Shown piece by piece: positions 16,534 through 24,120 of a DNA stretch of 34,577 nucleotides. The position numbers and the translations under genes are program-made. The stretch's first letter is position 1, and the number at the start of each line of letters is the position of its first letter. Source of the DNA: an uncultured bacterium (GTDB taxonomy: Bacteria; Myxococcota_A; UBA796; CAJQPC01); the NCBI GenBank assembly GCA_905480105.1, contig CAJQPC010000199.1:1-34577 (forward strand), given 5' to 3'. The notes beneath the pieces were generated by a model. It was not told the DNA's origin and ran no database searches. It saw only the letters and a list, made by a program, of their open reading frames with translations.

Positions 16534-17928
16534 CTATTTATAGTCCCCAGGCTCTAAGCCGTGCTTTTTGAGCAGGCCGTATAGATCTGCCCGGTACTTA
16601 CCGGCCTTTCTGGCCGCCGCGGAGACGTTGCCGCCTGTGGCCTTGAGTACGTCTTCCAAGTACTCCCGCTCCCAGGCATCCCGGGCCTCCCGCAGGGGTT
16701 TGATGTCGGCGCCCCGATGGCCTCCGGGGCCAACCCCCGTGTCGGCGAAGTCTTCGACTTGAAGCACCTCCCCAAAGCTTAAAACCAACGCCCGCTCTAC
16801 CGCGTGCTCCAACTCTCTGGCGTTGCCGGGCCAGCGGCGCTCCATGAGGTGCTGGCTTGCCTCCGGGGAGAGCTGCGCTGTGCGATTCAGGCGTGCGCAA
16901 TGTTTGGCCAAGAAGTGCTCTGCGAGCAGCGGAATGTCCCCGACTCGGTCCTTTAGCGCCGGCATGTAAATAGGAACCACCACCAGTCGGTAGTACAGGT
17001 CTTCCCGAAAGCTCCTGTTCTCGACCATTGCAGCCAGATCTTTGTTTGTGGCGACGATGACTCGCACATCCACAGTCTGAGTCTTGGTGCTGCCCAAGGG
17101 GGAAATTTCTCCTTCCTGGAGCACACGCAAGAGGGACCGCTGCATGGCCGGAGAAACATCGCCGATCTCGTCCAAAAGCAGCGTCCCCCCATCGGCCGCT
17201 TTGATGAGCCCCGTTTTGTCCGAGCGAGCGTCGGTAAAGGCGCCGCGCTTGTAGCCGAAGAGCTCAGACTGGAGCAGGGTGTCGGGCAGGGCCCCGCAGT
17301 TCACCGAAATGAAGGGCCGATTCGCGCGCTTGGACAGGGCGTGAACCGCCCGTGCAGCCAGCTCCTTACCGCTCCCACTCGGTCCGAAAATCGCAACCGT
17401 GCTGTCCAAGGGCGCGACCCGCTCAATCATGGAGAAGACCGCCTTCATCGAAGACGACTGACCAATGATGCCCTCGAGTTCTCCCCGCTGGTCCACCGTC
17501 CTGCGAAGCGCCAGGACCTCTTGAGACAAGCGTCGCTGCGCCACGCACTTGTTTAGGTGCGCGTAGAGCGCCTCGCGGTCCACCGGCTTGGTCAGGTACC
17601 CAGCCGCGCCTTCGTTCATGGCCTCGATGGCATTGGGAATGCTGCCGTGAGCGGTGAGAATCAGCACAGGAAGACCCGGATCGGCATGGTGCAGCCGAGC
17701 CATCACGTCCAAGCCAGACTCTTGGTCCAGACGCAGATCGCAGACCACCACGTCCACCTTCTCCTGGCGAACCACGGCCATGGCTTGGTCGCCATCCCGA
17801 GCCGTGAACACCCCATAGCCAGCCGACTCCAGACGCAGCGAGAGTACGGTCAGGATGTTGTCGTCGTCATCGACCAGCAGGACGGTGCCGTCCAGGGGGG
17901 CCTCCTCGGCCCGATGGGGCCCAAGCAA
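16534..17928 (-). CDS. NtrC-family sigma-54 response regulator (GlrR-like)
   Basis: Domains run in order. The receiver (about 15-125) has DDDD acidic residues, phosphoacceptor D64 in VVVCDLRL and K114. The AAA+ sigma-54 activator (about 155-390) has Walker A GPSGSGKE, Walker B LLLDEI and an arginine-finger region. A C-terminal Fis-type helix-turn-helix (NVSAAARKAGKYRADLYGLL) follows. The sigma-54 contact loop is GAFTDA instead of GAFTGA; this variant occurs in active family members but is worth noting. The frame opens at TTG 17928, right beside the kinase stop. A GAGGAGG followed by CTG ten codons in could be the real start. It is paired with the upstream kinase, like GlrK/GlrR. Confidence 0.9.
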   Translation of the reverse strand: MLGPHRAEEAPLDGTVLLVDDDDNILTVLSLRLESAGYGVFTARDGDQAMAVVRQEKVDVVVCDLRLDQESGLDVMARLHHADPGLPVLILTAHGSIPNAIEAMNEGAAGYLTKPVDREALYAHLNKCVAQRRLSQEVLALRRTVDQRGELEGIIGQSSSMKAVFSMIERVAPLDSTVAIFGPSGSGKELAARAVHALSKRANRPFISVNCGALPDTLLQSELFGYKRGAFTDARSDKTGLIKAADGGTLLLDEIGDVSPAMQRSLLRVLQEGEISPLGSTKTQTVDVRVIVATNKDLAAMVENRSFREDLYYRLVVVPIYMPALKDRVGDIPLLAEHFLAKHCARLNRTAQLSPEASQHLMERRWPGNARELEHAVERALVLSFGEVLQVEDFADTGVGPGGHRGADIKPLREARDAWEREYLEDVLKATGGNVSAAARKAGKYRADLYGLLKKHGLEPGDYK

Positions 17929-19347
17929 TCATACAAGCGTCGCAGTGCTCTCGTTGGCCACAGCCAAGGTAAAGCAGAATCGCGCCCCCCCAGTCGGCGA
18001 CGCTTCCACCCAAATTCTCCCCCCCTGGGCCGCCACAATTTCGTGGCAAATGTACAGCCCCAGGCCGGATCCCCCGCGCTTCTCCGCCCGAGGCACCTGG
18101 TAGAAGCGCTCAAAGATTCGAGCCCTGTGCGCCTCGGCTACGCCTGGCCCCTGGTCATCTACCCACACGCAAATCGCCGGCTGACCGCCTTCCTCCCAAC
18201 CGTCGACCGCGCCGATGTGCACCAGGGCCCCTCGGGGACTGAATTTCAGGGCATTGGAGAGTAAGTTCATCAGAACCTGCTCAAGCATTCCGGTGTTGGC
18301 GAAGACCCTTGGCAGTCCCTCGGGGACCTGAACCTCCAGGTTGACCTGCTGACGCTGAAGCATCAGGCTGACCTCGTTGGCCACGCAGCCCACCGAGTTG
18401 CTCAGGTCGGCAGGGGCCAACTCAGCCTGCTTGCCTTGCAGACGAGAGAGGTCGAGTACGTTGGACACAAGCTGACGAAGACGACGCACGTCCTCTTTCA
18501 TGATTCTCACCAAGCGGCGCTGAGTGTCCGTCAGCGGACCCGGGATCTCGTCATCCATCAGGTCCACCGCCTCCGCCATCGAGGTCAGCGGGGTCTTTAA
18601 ATCGTGGCTGATGTTGGCGAAGAAGTCCGTCTTGGTGCGGTCCTGCTCCGCTACGCGCTTGGCCATTTTGTTGAAGGCCCGGCCCAGCTGGTCCAGCTCG
18701 TCCACCTCCAGGGGTTCAATGCGGTACTCAAAGTCTCCGGCCGCTACCCCGTCGGTGCCCTTCTGTAGCTCGCGTACCGCGCGGGTCAGGTCACGACCCA
18801 GAACCAAGGCGATGCCCACACCGATAGCCAAGACGATGCCCACCATCACCACCACCAGCGTGGCAATGGTGCGCCCAGTGGCCGCCACCCTGTCCAGATC
18901 CTTGTGTAGCTGGTCCTCCAGGCGTACCTGACGCTGCTGGAGCTCAGAGGTCATCTCCCGGCCTACTCGGGCGATCTCTACTTCGCCAGCAGGCTCTTGG
19001 CTCATGCCCGCAGTGGCCTCATATTCGGAGAGCAGCTCTCCCAAGCGCTCCGCTTCCGTTCCGTTGGCGACCAACACCAAGCGCGCACGGAGGGATCCAC
19101 TCCGCCTCTGGGCCTCCGCAAGCGCCGCACCAGAGCCATTCTCTCGGTAGATCTTCAAGCTGGCGTGCTCCTCTCGGAAATACTGCAGTGCCTGCTGGGA
19201 GAGCTGCACGCGCTCCATGCCAACGCTGGAGACCTCCTGCACCGAACGGGTCATCTGCATCAGGGCGAGCAAGGTGATCAAGCCGCTCAACAAGAGTGGC
19301 AGCAGTGGCGCGAGCTGAGCCAAGAGCAGCTGGGTACGGACCTTCAC
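17929..19347 (-). CDS. sensor histidine kinase (GlrK-like)
   Basis: This is a membrane kinase with two spans (about residues 7-32 and 162-184 of the proposed 472-aa product) enclosing a helical periplasmic sensor domain. A HAMP domain follows, then a HisKA box NISHDLKTPLTSM (H248), N box MNLLSNALKFSP, G1 DDQGPGV, F box FERFYQ and G2 GSGLGLYICHEI. The ORF track starts 16 codons earlier at GTG 19395. I prefer GTG 19347 because it overlaps the ksgA stop as GTGA and removes a stretch encoded inside ksgA. The likely partner is the adjacent regulator. The signal is unknown, but the helical sensor is typical of envelope-stress sensors. Confidence 0.88.
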   Translation of the reverse strand: MKVRTQLLLAQLAPLLPLLLSGLITLLALMQMTRSVQEVSSVGMERVQLSQQALQYFREEHASLKIYRENGSGAALAEAQRRSGSLRARLVLVANGTEAERLGELLSEYEATAGMSQEPAGEVEIARVGREMTSELQQRQVRLEDQLHKDLDRVAATGRTIATLVVVMVGIVLAIGVGIALVLGRDLTRAVRELQKGTDGVAAGDFEYRIEPLEVDELDQLGRAFNKMAKRVAEQDRTKTDFFANISHDLKTPLTSMAEAVDLMDDEIPGPLTDTQRRLVRIMKEDVRRLRQLVSNVLDLSRLQGKQAELAPADLSNSVGCVANEVSLMLQRQQVNLEVQVPEGLPRVFANTGMLEQVLMNLLSNALKFSPRGALVHIGAVDGWEEGGQPAICVWVDDQGPGVAEAHRARIFERFYQVPRAEKRGGSGLGLYICHEIVAAQGGRIWVEASPTGGARFCFTLAVANESTATLV

Positions 19348-20186
19348 CGCAAGCGCGCTCCGGACTGCTCCAGACCGAATGCCAAGCGCCCCCACTCCTC
19401 CAAGCTGAGTTCCTCGGCCCGGTGTCCCAAGCCTACCGTCTCGTCCAGGACCGCGCGGGCGGCTTCCTTTTCATAGAGACAGCTGAGCGCATTGACCAAG
19501 GTCTTCCGGCGCAGGGAGAACCCGGCACGTACGGCGTGCTCGAAGCCTTCAGGGCTCGCGCCTCCCAGCAAGGGCTCCTCCCGCAGGTCAAAGACCACCA
19601 CCGTGGAGTGAACCTTGGGTGGCGGGTGAAATGCACCAGGGGGCAACGTGAACCCGTAGCGCGGCTTGGAAAAGGCTTGGCACATCACGGTGAGGGATCC
19701 GTAGGCCTTGGTGCGGGGCTCGGCGATGATGCGATTGGCCACTTCTCGCTGAAACATCAGGACCAAACGATTAAATTTTGGGTACAACGGCAGGAGCCGA
19801 AGCAGAATCCGCGTGCCGACGTTGTAGGGGAGGTTCGCGCAGCAGACCCAGCCATCTCCCGGTGCCGCCAACTCCAAGTCCGACTTCATTGCGTCCCCAC
19901 GGGTCAGCACGAGCGAGGGCAACTCGCTCTCCAAGTAGTCGGCCAGGTCTCGGTCCAGCTCAATGGCATGAACCGTGCCACCCGCTTGGTGCAGTGCGCG
20001 TGTCAAAGCACCCAGGCCAGGGCCTACCTCCAGCACCCGTGTCCCCTCTCTCACTCCGCCCAACTTGGCGATGCGGGTCACAGCGTTCGGATCCGTGAGG
20101 AAGTTTTGTCCAAAGCGCTTTCGAGCCCGCTGCTCGAGCAAGCGCAGCTGCACCGCGGGATGCTCAAAGGAGGAGGTGGTGCTCAT
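19344..20186 (-). CDS. ksgA: 16S rRNA dimethyladenosine transferase KsgA/RsmA
   Basis: KsgA dimethylates two adjacent adenosines near the 3' end of 16S rRNA during small-subunit maturation. The signature RKRFGQNFLTDPNAV, SAM motif VLEVGPGLGALTRAL, ELDRDLADYLE, and catalytic ANLPYNVGTRIL are present, followed by the C-terminal domain with PPPKVHSTVV. Length 280 aa is normal. The ATG overlaps the tsaD stop as ATGA and is preceded by AGGAGG, so it is translated with tsaD. Confidence 0.95.
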   Translation of the reverse strand: MSTTSSFEHPAVQLRLLEQRARKRFGQNFLTDPNAVTRIAKLGGVREGTRVLEVGPGLGALTRALHQAGGTVHAIELDRDLADYLESELPSLVLTRGDAMKSDLELAAPGDGWVCCANLPYNVGTRILLRLLPLYPKFNRLVLMFQREVANRIIAEPRTKAYGSLTVMCQAFSKPRYGFTLPPGAFHPPPKVHSTVVVFDLREEPLLGGASPEGFEHAVRAGFSLRRKTLVNALSCLYEKEAARAVLDETVGLGHRAEELSLEEWGRLAFGLEQSGARLR

Positions 20187-21169
20187 GCGGGGGGCCTTAG
20201 GGAGTGGAGGGGCCAGCCGGATCGGGCGCCAATGCCCGGGCCGTCACGCTGCCCAGCCAGGAGCCGAAGCCGTCCGGCGTGGGCGATCATTGCGCCATTG
20301 TCCGTGCAGCGATGGCGTGGTGGCAAGAAGACCTGAATTCCCTCCATCGCCTGAGCAGCCGCACGAAGTTCCGAGTTGGCTGCCACGCCACCAGCCAGAG
20401 CCAAGCGCGTCACACCCGTCTCCTTGGCAGCAACACGCACGCGCTCGAGCAGGACCTCGACCACGGCACGCTGGAAGCTTGCCGCCAGATCCTCGGGTTT
20501 GTCCCCGGGAAATTTCTGATGCCGCTGCCGCACCGCTGTCTTGAGTCCGGAGAAGGACCAGTCCCGACTGCCTTTCACCTTGGGCCGGGGCAAAGGGATC
20601 GCAAGAGGGTCGCCACCTTGGGCCAAGCGGTCGATGAGCGGGCCCCCCGGATAGCCAAGACCAAGCACTCGGGCGGTCTTGTCGTAAGCCTCACCCGCAG
20701 CGTCATCTACAGTGCTCGCGATCTCACGGTAGTCGCCCAAAGACTTGGCCAAGTACAGCGTGGTGTGCCCTCCGCTGACCACCAGCCCCAAAAATGGGAA
20801 CTCCGGTGCGGGGTCCTCCAACATTGGCGAGAGCATGTGGCCCTCCAGGTGGTTGACCCCAATAAATGGAACCCCCCACCCCAGGGCCAGCCCCTTGGCC
20901 ATGGACAAGCCCACCAAAACCGCGCCGATCAATCCAGGACCGCTCGTCGCAGCCACTGCATCGGGCTTCTCAACACCCGCTTTGTCCAGGGCATCTTGGA
21001 CAACCGAGGCGAGCTTCTCGGCATGGGCGCGGCTGGCCAACTCCGGCACGACGCCCAAGTAGGCTTGGTGCACGGTCTGGGTGTAGACCACATCGCTGAG
21101 CACCCCATCGGCACTCACGACAGATGCAGCGGTCTCGTCACAGCTGGTCTCAATTCCCAACACACGCAT
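20183..21169 (-). CDS. tsaD: tRNA N6-adenosine threonylcarbamoyltransferase TsaD
   Basis: TsaD is the catalytic subunit of t6A37 synthesis. Motifs are MRVLGIETSCDETAASVV, GVVPELASRAH, the metal-binding NHLEGH, VSGGHTTLYL, GEAYDKTARVLGLGYPGGP, and LAGGVAANSELR with CTDNGAMIA. The ORF track begins at a TTG four codons earlier; ATG 21169 has GGAG 6 nt upstream and fits the family N-terminus (328 aa). It is the first gene of the tsaD-ksgA-kinase-regulator run and is divergent from the lipoprotein gene at 21217, with only 47 nt between. Confidence 0.95.
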   Translation of the reverse strand: MRVLGIETSCDETAASVVSADGVLSDVVYTQTVHQAYLGVVPELASRAHAEKLASVVQDALDKAGVEKPDAVAATSGPGLIGAVLVGLSMAKGLALGWGVPFIGVNHLEGHMLSPMLEDPAPEFPFLGLVVSGGHTTLYLAKSLGDYREIASTVDDAAGEAYDKTARVLGLGYPGGPLIDRLAQGGDPLAIPLPRPKVKGSRDWSFSGLKTAVRQRHQKFPGDKPEDLAASFQRAVVEVLLERVRVAAKETGVTRLALAGGVAANSELRAAAQAMEGIQVFLPPRHRCTDNGAMIAHAGRLRLLAGQRDGPGIGARSGWPLHSLRPPA

Positions 21170-21216
21170 GACTGGCTCCAAGCAGGTCGACGGACACAGA
21201 GGTAGTCTCTACCCCG

Positions 21217-22605
21217 ATGCTCCTCTCTTCTGCCACGCTCGCCCTCAGTCTTCCCTCTTTGCTGGCTTGCAGACCGGACAACACAGTCACGGCCGGAGAA
21301 GCCCGTCTGGATACCCAGGAAAGCGTCGCATTCACGGACGTAGTGACCGGGACCCGGGCCACCTTAGAGCTCCCCATTGAGAGCAGCGGCATCGGGGATC
21401 TGATCTTGGAGAGCGCAACGCTGACCTTGGATTCCGACACCTTCCTCTCCCTGGGGCCCCTGCCTACGGAACCTCTGGAACGAGGCCAGGTTGGCCTGCT
21501 CGAGATCTACTACACACCCACCGAAGTCCGTGTCGGAGGCGGCAGCTTGGTCTTAGAGAGCAACGATCCCGACCTGCCCAGTCTGGAGATCCCGATCACG
21601 ACTTCCGCGATCTCTCCGGAGTTGGACCTGTCCCCCCAGACCTTGTGGTTCGGAGAGACAGCTCCCGGAGACACGCAGGAGCTGGAGCTAAGCCTAAGTG
21701 CCAGGGGGCAAGGCACACTTCGGATCAACGATATCGCGTCATCCAAGGGAGACTTTGGGTGGTCACTCCCCCAAGACACCGAGCTGCCGCTCTACCTTCT
21801 GCCAGGCGCTGGGGTGACCTTGACCGTGACCTTCTCTCCCAGCTCTCAGGACGCCCTGGATGAACGCCTGGTGATCCAGAGCAACGCGGCCCAGGCCCCC
21901 ACCCAGAGCGTTCGCCTGTTGGCCAACACCGGGACCGAAGAGGGACCACCAACCGCGGAGATTCTGGCGCCGGAGTGGGGCACCTATTTTATGAGCACAG
22001 AGACAGTCACCCTGCGGGGTTTGGCTGTAGACCAAGGCGATGCGCCCGAAGATCTGCTGGTCGCCTGGTACGCCAACGACGGTCTCCTGGGTACAGTCAC
22101 ACCGGACGAAAGCGGCGAGGTCCGCCTGGAGACCACCCTCCCCATCGCCGACCAGCTACGCCTGTCTCTTCGGGTCATCGACAGCCAAGGGCAGAGCGAC
22201 GAGGACAGCGTGGACTTAGGTGTCTTTGAAGCTGGCGAGCCCACTCTCTGGCGCCTGAGCGGCGGGGACAGCACCTTTGACTTCATCGTGGCAGACGACG
22301 ATGTGAAAATCACATTGGACGGTTCGGCTCTCTTAGACGACAACGACAACGCCAAGAGCAGTCACGCCCCCCTGGAGTTCCAGGCCAAGCCCGGAGCGAC
22401 CCTACGCGTGGTGGCCACCGACGAAAATTATTGCGAGAAGGCTCTGAGTGCGATGGTTCTTCACTGGGGCAGTGCAGTCAGTTGGGAGCTGAGCGAGCCG
22501 GTCTGCAACTCCTCATGCCCCGAGGATGCCTGCTACGACGGCAGCTACAGCGGACCGTGGCCGAACACCTTTGTAGACGAGAGCCACACCCTGCCCGCAC
22601 CCTAA
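21217..22605 (+). CDS. lipoprotein with ASH/Hydin-like (choice-of-anchor D) domains
   Basis: The 462-aa protein begins with a short hydrophobic segment ending in a lipobox (LPSLLAC), so it is probably lipidated and exported; the n-region has no Lys/Arg, which is atypical. Two tandem beta-sandwich domains follow (about 28-130 and 132-235). They carry the ASH/Hydin pattern VVTGTRATLELPIESSG...LLEIYYTPT and its repeat TLWFGETAPGDTQELELS. A third Ig-like domain (about 243-330) and a Cys-containing C-terminus (CNSSCPEDAC) come next. Such proteins are common, poorly characterised surface proteins in Myxococcota. No ribosome site is strong. Confidence 0.75.
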   Translation: MLLSSATLALSLPSLLACRPDNTVTAGEARLDTQESVAFTDVVTGTRATLELPIESSGIGDLILESATLTLDSDTFLSLGPLPTEPLERGQVGLLEIYYTPTEVRVGGGSLVLESNDPDLPSLEIPITTSAISPELDLSPQTLWFGETAPGDTQELELSLSARGQGTLRINDIASSKGDFGWSLPQDTELPLYLLPGAGVTLTVTFSPSSQDALDERLVIQSNAAQAPTQSVRLLANTGTEEGPPTAEILAPEWGTYFMSTETVTLRGLAVDQGDAPEDLLVAWYANDGLLGTVTPDESGEVRLETTLPIADQLRLSLRVIDSQGQSDEDSVDLGVFEAGEPTLWRLSGGDSTFDFIVADDDVKITLDGSALLDDNDNAKSSHAPLEFQAKPGATLRVVATDENYCEKALSAMVLHWGSAVSWELSEPVCNSSCPEDACYDGSYSGPWPNTFVDESHTLPAP

Positions 22606-22624
22606 GGCGCTTGGGGCAACAAAC

Positions 22625-22652
22625 CAAAAGACAAGTACGAGCTTGACTTTTG
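22625..22652 (+). terminator. possible terminator hairpin after the ASH lipoprotein
   Basis: CAAAAG-A-CAAG-TACGAG-CTTG-A-CTTTTG forms a symmetrical hairpin of 6 + 4 bp around one A-A mismatch, starting 20 nt after the stop codon. The T-run is mostly inside the stem, so it is a weak candidate. Confidence 0.4.
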
Positions 22653-22753
22653 ACATCAGAACGCCCGACTTTCGCTCCCAACCCTGGCTCAGGGAGTACA
22701 AAACTTGTGCCCCTGCCTGTGCTTAAGTCTCATGTCGTGGTAGAACAGCGCTG

Positions 22754-22782
22754 TTGACAGGTCAAGTGCTTGTCACCATTTC
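22754..22782 (+). promoter_or_regulatory. possible promoter upstream of hydrolase gene
   Basis: A perfect TTGACA (22754-22759) is followed after 17 nt by CATTTC, a poor -10. The -35 lies in a dyad-rich stretch, TTGACAGGTCAAGTGCTTGTCA, which contains TTGAC/GTCAA and CAAG/CTTG inverted repeats that could be an operator. If real, transcription would begin near 22789, after the TTG of the small ORF at 22770, so the two readings compete. Confidence 0.35.
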
Positions 22783-22946
22783 AGGTCGCGCTGAAGTTGA
22801 AGTTGAAGTTGACTCAGAAGCTGGTGCCTACCGGCAACTATGAAGCGGATGCGAACGATCCCGTACTTGGTGCGGGTGTGCCAGAGGGATCGATGCTGTT
22901 GTTGAACGCCCCGCGCGACCTTTCAAACATGGGTCTGGGGTGGTGA
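22770..22946 (+). CDS. possible 58-aa protein coupled to hydrolase gene
   Basis: This frame is too short for the ORF track. From TTG 22770 it reads MSPFQVALKLKLKLTQKLVP, then continues with an acidic/hydrophobic part to SNMGLGW and a TGA at 22944-22946. That stop overlaps the hydrolase GTG at 22943 as GTGA, the coupling junction used at many gene borders here. An alternative start is GTG 22824 (40 aa). Codon use is compatible with coding and the N-terminal half contains a 6-nt repeat (see 22792). I recognise no family and see no strong ribosome site, so this could be a remnant or an untranslated leader. Confidence 0.4.
   Translation: MSPFQVALKLKLKLTQKLVPTGNYEADANDPVLGAGVPEGSMLLLNAPRDLSNMGLGW
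22792..22812 (+). repeat. hexanucleotide tandem repeat
   Basis: TGAAGT occurs three times in tandem plus a partial copy (TGA). In the 58-aa frame it encodes alternating Lys-Leu. Such a hexamer array can change in copy number without shifting the frame. Confidence 0.7.
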
Positions 22947-22962
22947 AAACCACCCCAGACCC
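22931..22962 (+). other. 13-bp perfect hairpin over the hydrolase start
   Basis: GGGTCTGGGGTGG pairs perfectly with CCACCCCAGACCC around a TGAAAA loop. The stem covers both candidate GTG starts (22940 and 22943), and the loop begins with the TGA of the small ORF. No T-run follows on the plus strand, so a terminator is unlikely; masking of the start codon until an upstream ribosome opens it is a reasonable idea. Confidence 0.6.
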
Positions 22963-24052
22963 AGCCCAGACCGGCGAATTGCAGGGCTCGCCCCGGTCAG
23001 GCTTGCAGCTTCAAGTACGCAAGGACCTGGTGTCTGGCGCCATCGGGGCAGTCCTGAGTGCCGCATACCGCAGCCTCCAGCAGGACAACCCAGAGCGCTT
23101 TTCTACTCCACCGGAGCGTCCTCTTTTAAAGAGGCTGTACGCTCAGTCCCACGACGGCTGGCGCTGCCCGCTCTTCAAGGTACCGGCCTGCCCAGGTAGC
23201 AGTGGCGAACCTATTCTTCTGCTCCACGGCTTAGGCCTGAGCCGTCACAGCCTGGACTTTGACCGGGAGCGCAGCCTTGCCCGGGCTCTTGCTGCCGCCG
23301 GATTCTCTGTGTACATGGCGGAGAACAGGGCAGACCGAAGCGCTATTCCCCCAGCTTCTCCCAAGTCCTTCGACTTTGACGACATCGCCACCGCCGATCT
23401 TCCTGCAGCCATCGAAGCCGTACAGCAAGACAGTGGTTTTGAACGTATTTTTGTGCTGGGCCACGGATTGGGCGGGCAGCTGCTTTATGCCTACCTGGCC
23501 CACTTCGGCGACTCGGAGCTCGCGGCCGCCGTGACCATGAACTCTGCCGTCCGATTTCGCCGCCCGACGAGTGGACGCTCGGCCATTAGCCTGGCCAGGG
23601 CCCTGCTCCCGGCGGGGCTGCGGCTGCCCACCTCCGCCACTGCCACCTTGCTGTCCCCTGGAGCAAGCAGCCAGGGAGAACTTGAGGGCGACCGAGCCCG
23701 TGGTTTGCTCGTGCACGGCACCGAGGACATCAGCGGAGGCATGCTCCGTCAGGCCCTGCTGTGGCTTGAGTCTGGCTCCTTGGTCGATAGAGACGACCGC
23801 ATGGACTACGTCCACGCTCTGGGCAATATCCAAATCCCCCTCCAGCTGATCACCTCCCGCGGCGACAGCCGGTGTCCTCCCGACTACGCCTTGGGCATCC
23901 GGGACACTTGGCGCGGCCAGGTCACCCACCTGAACCTACCTGGAAGCTGGGCCCACTTGGACCTTGTCATGGGTCCGCGAGCCCCCACAGAGCTCACCCC
24001 CCGCATCGCAACTTGGCTCGATGCCCTACGCCGCGAGTGCTGGAGCCAGTAG
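22943..24052 (+). CDS. alpha/beta-hydrolase-fold protein lacking the nucleophile serine
   Basis: The fold is clear: an ILLLHGLGLSRHSLDF oxyanion segment, FDFDDIATADLPAAIEAV, a nucleophile elbow, a C-terminal TSRGDSRCPPDYAL acid turn and a SWAHLDLVMG histidine. The elbow reads LGHGLGGQL, where active relatives have GHSLGG, so the nucleophile is Gly (codon GGA at 23465-23467). The Asp and His are kept. It is either a non-catalytic binding protein or uses another residue. The family resembles lipase/esterase-like proteins related to PHA-synthase-type hydrolases. GTG 22943 (369 aa) is preferred over GTG 22940 because of the GTGA overlap with the preceding small frame. The start lies inside a strong hairpin. 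sppA follows 68 nt later. Confidence 0.8.
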   Translation: MKTTPDPAQTGELQGSPRSGLQLQVRKDLVSGAIGAVLSAAYRSLQQDNPERFSTPPERPLLKRLYAQSHDGWRCPLFKVPACPGSSGEPILLLHGLGLSRHSLDFDRERSLARALAAAGFSVYMAENRADRSAIPPASPKSFDFDDIATADLPAAIEAVQQDSGFERIFVLGHGLGGQLLYAYLAHFGDSELAAAVTMNSAVRFRRPTSGRSAISLARALLPAGLRLPTSATATLLSPGASSQGELEGDRARGLLVHGTEDISGGMLRQALLWLESGSLVDRDDRMDYVHALGNIQIPLQLITSRGDSRCPPDYALGIRDTWRGQVTHLNLPGSWAHLDLVMGPRAPTELTPRIATWLDALRRECWSQ

Positions 24053-24120
24053 CCCACAGCACGAGCCGTGATTAGGCCAATGGGCAGTGACGCCCGGACG
24101 GGCAAGCTCACGGAGGCCGA

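Noticed and set aside
19966-19981. TGGCACGGTTCATGCC within ksgA
   Set aside because: Correct spacing but a poor -12 element, and inside conserved KsgA coding sequence.
20204-21205. 333-aa plus-strand ORF opposite tsaD
   Set aside because: Antisense shadow of tsaD; its sequence is compositionally odd with no domain.
22682-22694. CCCTG-GCT-CAGGG hairpin
   Set aside because: Only 5 bp with a 3-nt loop and no T-run; not enough to call a terminator.
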